The position numbers and the translations under genes are program-made. This document shows, one piece after another, positions 59,660-64,000 of a DNA stretch of 64,000 nt. The DNA is taken from positions 1,116,101 to 1,180,100 of the forward strand of contig NC_003074.8 of assembly GCF_000001735.4 (NCBI RefSeq). The letters run 5' to 3'. The notes beneath the pieces are model-generated. The model did not search any database and was not told the origin of the DNA. It was given only the letters and a program-made list of their open reading frames with translations. The stretch's first letter is position 1, and each line of letters opens with the position of its first letter. Origin of the DNA: Arabidopsis thaliana (taxonomy: Eukaryota > Streptophyta > Magnoliopsida > Brassicales > Brassicaceae).

Positions 59660-60886
59660 CTACATACGTACATGAGTTAAATCGGTGAAACAATCCCAAT
59701 GAAAATGATCGAATTGATGGTGATCAATCCACTTATCGGTGTGGTATACTTGGAGAAGCTCGTCTAAGCCATTACAATAATCTCCGCCATAATCTTCGTT
59801 CTTGTTCTCCGTCAGCATCTAAAAAAAGTCATATATATTTCCAATTTGGTTATAAACTTCATATCAAATCATTATAATCTGAAACTTGAAACAAAAAGGA
59901 AATACAGTAATTCTATGACTTCTATCTGAACGATTTGTAATAAGACAGAACCAGATCAACCAAAAATATTGGTTCCTTTGAAAAAAAAAAATGATCATTT
60001 TAAGAAAATAATTAAGACGGAAACGTTATAAATCAAACATTTTTGGTTTATAAAATTGAAGTATGAACCAACACTAATAAATTTAATGACTTTTTTCCCC
60101 TCCCATATTTTAACTTCTTAAGTAACCTGGGGGTGGTGAAGGATAGGGTCTGAAGTGAGAGAAAGATCTAAAGTCGGCGGAAATTCCTCTGAGATGGCGC
60201 CACTTCGTCTAGTTCTTGTCTTTTTCGTTAGTTTGCAGAGAACAAATGCGTCCTTCAAATGATTATATATAGAGTCAGCCACTAATTAATGTTTATATAT
60301 ATACATACGTGTGTATATGTAGATATATATATAGATATATATATAGATACCTTGTTGGGATGGGGGAGAAAGGAATGAAATTCATGGATAATCCAATTGG
60401 TCTTCTGTTGTTGGGTGGTAGTGGTGGATAACGAGGAAGAAGAAGATCTTTTGTTTTCTTGGAAAACAAGAAATTTCTTTAAACCGATAGGGTTACCATC
60501 AACGTCCTTAATGGTACGACTATTTCCGGTTATCTTCCAGTGCCCTGACCTCGACACCCTCTTCGTTCGGTTGAGCTTCCCAAACTTCTCCACCGGCGAT
60601 ATGAAGTACCAAGTATGACTCGATTCTATCTTCGCCAGCCCTTTTCAAAACACACATAAAAATGAAGAAGAAATGTTAAGAGTCTAGACATGGGGTTTAA
60701 TTAGGGTATAGAATTTTATGGTTTATATATATAGTATAATTTACCAGGTAAATCTGCAGGTTCATGGTGCAATATATTGACCTCGGCGATTTGCTTCCCC
60801 ACTAGATCATCATTCTCTGTGATCTTGTTATTCAAGTAATAGTTAATGAGTTCTTCTTCAGGTGGGTTAAATGTGCATCTATACAT
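59660..60886 (-). CDS. NAC049: NAC transcription factor NAC049
   Basis: Short NAC protein facing NAC048. Four exons, 60886-60745, 60640-60351, 60252-60127 and 59818-59660, join in phase to 238 aa. Subdomain A is MYRCTFNPPEEELINYYLNN, without the usual PPGFRF start. Then come HHEPADLPG, SSHTWYFISPVEKFGKLNRT, KRVSRSGHWKITGNSRTIKD, a Ser/Thr/Gln-rich insert, NWIIHEFHSFLP and DAFVLCKLTKKTR. The tail is short and His/Asp-rich (DHHQFDHFHWDCF). The start is the only ATG before the domain; further upstream only TTG exists in frame. The final exon end could differ, since a GTACGT donor-like site precedes the stop. Confidence 0.88.
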
Positions 60887-62617
60887 CTCTATTAGCTGAG
60901 AGAGACGATTTTTCTTTTTGGGACAGATGAGATACAAACGGAGATATAGCTAGTAAAAACCAAAAAAAATATATTTTCGAGATTGTAATAGAGTTTTAGT
61001 GATGATTTAGAATTAAGAAGAAAAAAACAAGATAGGAGATTGGCTAACTTAAATAGGAATTTTCGCTGATACTGCTTGGCTACATAACTTGTAAAAAGGA
61101 CAAAAACATATTATTATTATTATAAGAAAAAGAAACAAAGACATGAAGAAGGCAAAACAAAGAAGTGATCAAATCAAAGCGCTTTATAGAAAACGACAAA
61201 AAAGCATGCACATTGATGAGAAGGACTCATGTGAGTGCAAACCACATGATATCTTAATTTTCCAAAATATTCGTCAGTTGATATAAGTATTATCGCCGGA
61301 TCCTAATAAAACATCGGAACATTTGATTTGGACGGTCTTTAGGCTATATTGCTTTCTTTAACCCAAAAACTTCCATGCTAAAATATTTCAATAATGAAAA
61401 AGGAGAGTCCCATAATTTGCGGTGAAAATGTTGTCACCTTTTTCGCTTTACATGTGACTTATAAATAATAACCCCCACTTGAAGTTGAAATATAATACCT
61501 TCATACTAATAGAAACATTCAAGGCAAGGAAAGAATATATAACTCGGGATTCACTCCATTGTTTATATACTAATTTTTATTTTGTTTTTTTTCCATGTAT
61601 TGATATTTCGTATTTAGTTAGACAAAAGTCACAAAACACATATTGAAGATTTTGTTTTTGTTTCAAAGATAATGTAATAAACATAATATATAATGTTGTG
61701 AAGAAAATTATACAATATTGTCATTTATTTTATGAATGCGTTTAGGTACATTATAACTACTTTTATAGGTACAGTTGTTTTTAGGAGAAATAAAATAGAT
61801 ATCACATTTTGCAAAAATCACAGAGAGATTAACCGAATGGAGTTAATAAACCAAATGTGAGGAACCAAGGCGAGATGGTAAGTAATAAGTATCATCAATA
61901 AGGTTCAAAGGCAAAAAAAGACAAAGATGCTAGGCCCAACGTTTTATTTATGGTCCCGTAAATTTGATGGGCTCAATTCAGTTCTCTAGTAACAGCAGCA
62001 ATAACGATTTTTGATCTTAAGCACATACATGTGCATGAGGTGAAGAAGTCGAACTACGAATTCGAATCGAAACACTATCCTTCATAGAATTCGGTACGAC
62101 TAAACTCTCGAGCTTACCAGATTCACTGTAATTATCTTTTAATACTTTAAACTGCTTAATTAGATTTACAAAACAATAAAAGGCCAATATTTTGTCATAG
62201 ACTAATATCTAGCAAAAGAAAATTAAGATCAACACGTTAATTTCTACACATAAAATATGTAAATCAACTCACATGCGTTATTCCCACAAACCATATGCTT
62301 TCTAAGCAAAACTACTGTATATGTGAAAATATTATTCTAAATTTTGGTCACTCACTTTGTTATATGAATAATTCAGTGAGTGAAAACTATATGGAGGCGG
62401 TAGTATCGCAGAGGTTTAGTTTAAAGCTGGAGTAAGTCAAAGTAATGGAATAAAGTATGTACTAAATATTCGAAATGAATTTAATAAAACATCAACAAAA
62501 TGGTAGAACTTATTGACAAAGAGTATGTATGTATATATACAGAAGAATGATGATTGATGAAGATGGTTAAGTGGAACTTGGGATTCAAGGAACACTCCTG
62601 GCAAATACAACGCATCT
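60887..62617. other. Divergent spacer between NAC049 and the choline-transporter-like gene
   Basis: No gene seen. AT-rich. Promoters of both flanking genes are expected here. No repeats above about 20 bp noticed. Confidence 0.4.
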
Positions 62618-64000
62618 ATGCCTACACCAACAAGCAACGGTCATGCCTCTCGCATGCAGATTCAAGAACCAAGAATAATGTCTCCTCTTCCTCCTTCTTC
62701 TTCTCCATTCGCCTTCAAGGTATTTCTCTCTTTTGAATCAAGAATCAGGAAACACCTTGATCTCTGTATCTTCTCTCTCTCTGGGTTCTGTTTTGCTTTC
62801 TACTTTATGCTCTCTGTTTTGATCCTCTCTCGTTGACTTCCATCACTATTTCTTGACTCAAGAACAAAACCAAGACCCAGCTTCTCTTTTGTCTCTTCTT
62901 GTTTTCTTCATGGTGCTTTTTACTTGCATGTTCATAACGAATTCACATTAATCAGCTTTGAATAACCTGTTGATGAGACACCATTTTGTTTCTTTTTTTT
63001 TGCAGGAACAACAAGGTAGACCACCTCCAACAACACAACAAACCATAGCAGGAAAACTCTTTAGAACTCTTTTCAAGGGTCTTCTCTTCTCACAACTAAC
63101 CTTAATCTCACTTTTGGTGATCGTTCTCACCATTCGCGGTCTCATCTCAGCAAGTACACACCATTTCCACCTCAAGAAATGGTACCCTCCTTTACTAGCA
63201 TCTGTTGCTGTCTCAGGAATTGCATCTTTAGCATGGCAATGCATCTTTATCTACAATCCATCAAGAGCAGTCAAAGCAACGTTCTGGCTTAGCCCAATAC
63301 TCACCTGCTCGGTAGGAATCTTGCTTGTTTTGATTGGCTCAGCGGTAGATGCAGGTATAGGTGCAGTGTTTGTCCTTTTCGCCATTACTCAGTCCCTCTA
63401 TGGTTGCTGGATTACTCCGAGGCTTGAGTACACCGATAAAATATTATCACTTGCCACAGCATTTCCACCTGCAAGAACCAGAGAAGTAGTCTGCTTATCA
63501 ATCATAGTCAGTGTCGTTTACTCTGGTTTCTTGGTGACTGGAATTGGAGGAGCAACTTCCACTAGAACAAATCTTGATATCTTGTTCATATCCGTAATCA
63601 TAATAAGCTTAGCATGGACGATGCAAGTTATCAAGAATGTTCAACAAGTTGCGATTTCACGGGCGAGATATGTAAACTTTGCACATGGAGAAGATATGGA
63701 CGCTTGGAATGCTTTCCGCATCACTATGAAACACTTGACTGGGAGCATCTGCGTTGGCTCGACGCTTGTTCCAATCATCGTATTCATAAGAGGATCAATA
63801 AGAAGTGTTAATCTAATGTCAGGGAGCAGCGATGAGGTCATGTATTCAGGTGCTGATTGCTTCTCTACCATTGCTAACAAACTCATTACACTTGGAAACA
63901 GATGGGGCTTTGTACATGTTGGAACCTATGATAAAGGATTCATGGAGGCTTCGAGTGATACCTGGAAGAAGTTCAGAAGCACAACAGGGTTGGAGAAACT
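62618..64000 (+). CDS. Choline-transporter-like (CTL/SLC44) membrane protein, 5' part
   Basis: Multi-pass plasma-membrane protein of the choline transporter-like family. Exon 1 (62618-62719) encodes MPTPTSNGHASRMQIQEPRI and a Pro/Ser stretch. Exon 2 starts at 63006 (EQQGRPPPTTQQTIAGKLFR) and stays open to the window end, about 365 residues in all. Hydrophobic segments include LTLISLLVIVLTIRGLIS, LASVAVSGIASLAW, FWLSPILTCSVGILLVLIGS, IGAVFVLFAITQSLYGC, VVCLSIIVSVVYSGFLVTGI, LDILFISVIIISLAWTMQ and GSTLVPIIVFIRGS. GADCFSTIANKLITLGNRWG and FVHVGTYDKGFMEASSDTW match the conserved CTL region. The 3' end lies beyond 64000. I recall this as AT3G04440. Confidence 0.9.

Overview
The window is plant nuclear DNA. 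Its gene content, gene order and protein sequences match my recollection of the short arm of Arabidopsis thaliana chromosome 3, roughly loci AT3G04240 to AT3G04440. Locus names are recalled, not looked up. Genes have short GT-AG introns, AT-rich spacers and long poly-A/T runs, and are densely packed on both strands.

Layout. 1-4595 (-): the N-terminal 614 codons of SECRET AGENT (O-GlcNAc transferase). 5675-6728 (+): an F-box/FBA gene broken by an internal deletion and frameshift. 7131-11415 (-): plastid PTAC3. 11644-11935 (-): a decayed copy of a type-C response regulator, followed at 14038-14589 (-) by the intact gene ARR22. 17520-20123 (-): GDSL lipase LTL1. 24218-24623 (+): a small cupin. 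25481-26428 (-): an acidic, probably plastid protein. 27715-30265 (+): two tandem Kunitz-type inhibitor genes. 30843-37241 (-): FTSHI5, a plastid FtsH without protease residues. 37872-40369 (-): a VPS62/DUF946 protein. 40925-42100 (-): an intronless C2 protein. 43330-44859 (+): PDLP4. 45502-48439 (+): SUVR4 histone methyltransferase. 49140-49740 (-): a xanthine dehydrogenase remnant. 51239-52208 (+): ribosomal protein uL14 (RPL23C). 52737-60886: a NAC cluster with one truncated gene, NAC048 (+) and NAC049 (-). 62618 to the end (+): the 5' part of a choline-transporter-like protein.

The genes do not form a pathway. Plastid function recurs (PTAC3 transcription, FTSHI5 import motor, the acidic protein), but that is chance neighbourhood. 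What stands out is local duplication followed by decay or transposon insertion: ARR22 and its dead copy, the two Kunitz genes, and the NAC block. In two cases one duplicate carries an insertion absent from the other, so the empty site can be read directly. One is a 0.4 kb MITE-like element in the promoter of the first Kunitz gene. The other is a 0.94 kb element with a 9 bp target duplication in the truncated NAC copy.

I found no wholly new system. The strongest leads are a possible mini-NAC protein rescued by a new intron, the two dated insertions, a 24 bp near-perfect hairpin near ARR22, and two GC-AG introns. Exon joins were checked by reading phase. Total coding lengths came out whole for SEC (part), PTAC3, ARR22, LTL1, the cupin, the acidic protein, FTSHI5, VPS62, PDLP4, SUVR4, RPL23C, NAC048 and NAC049.
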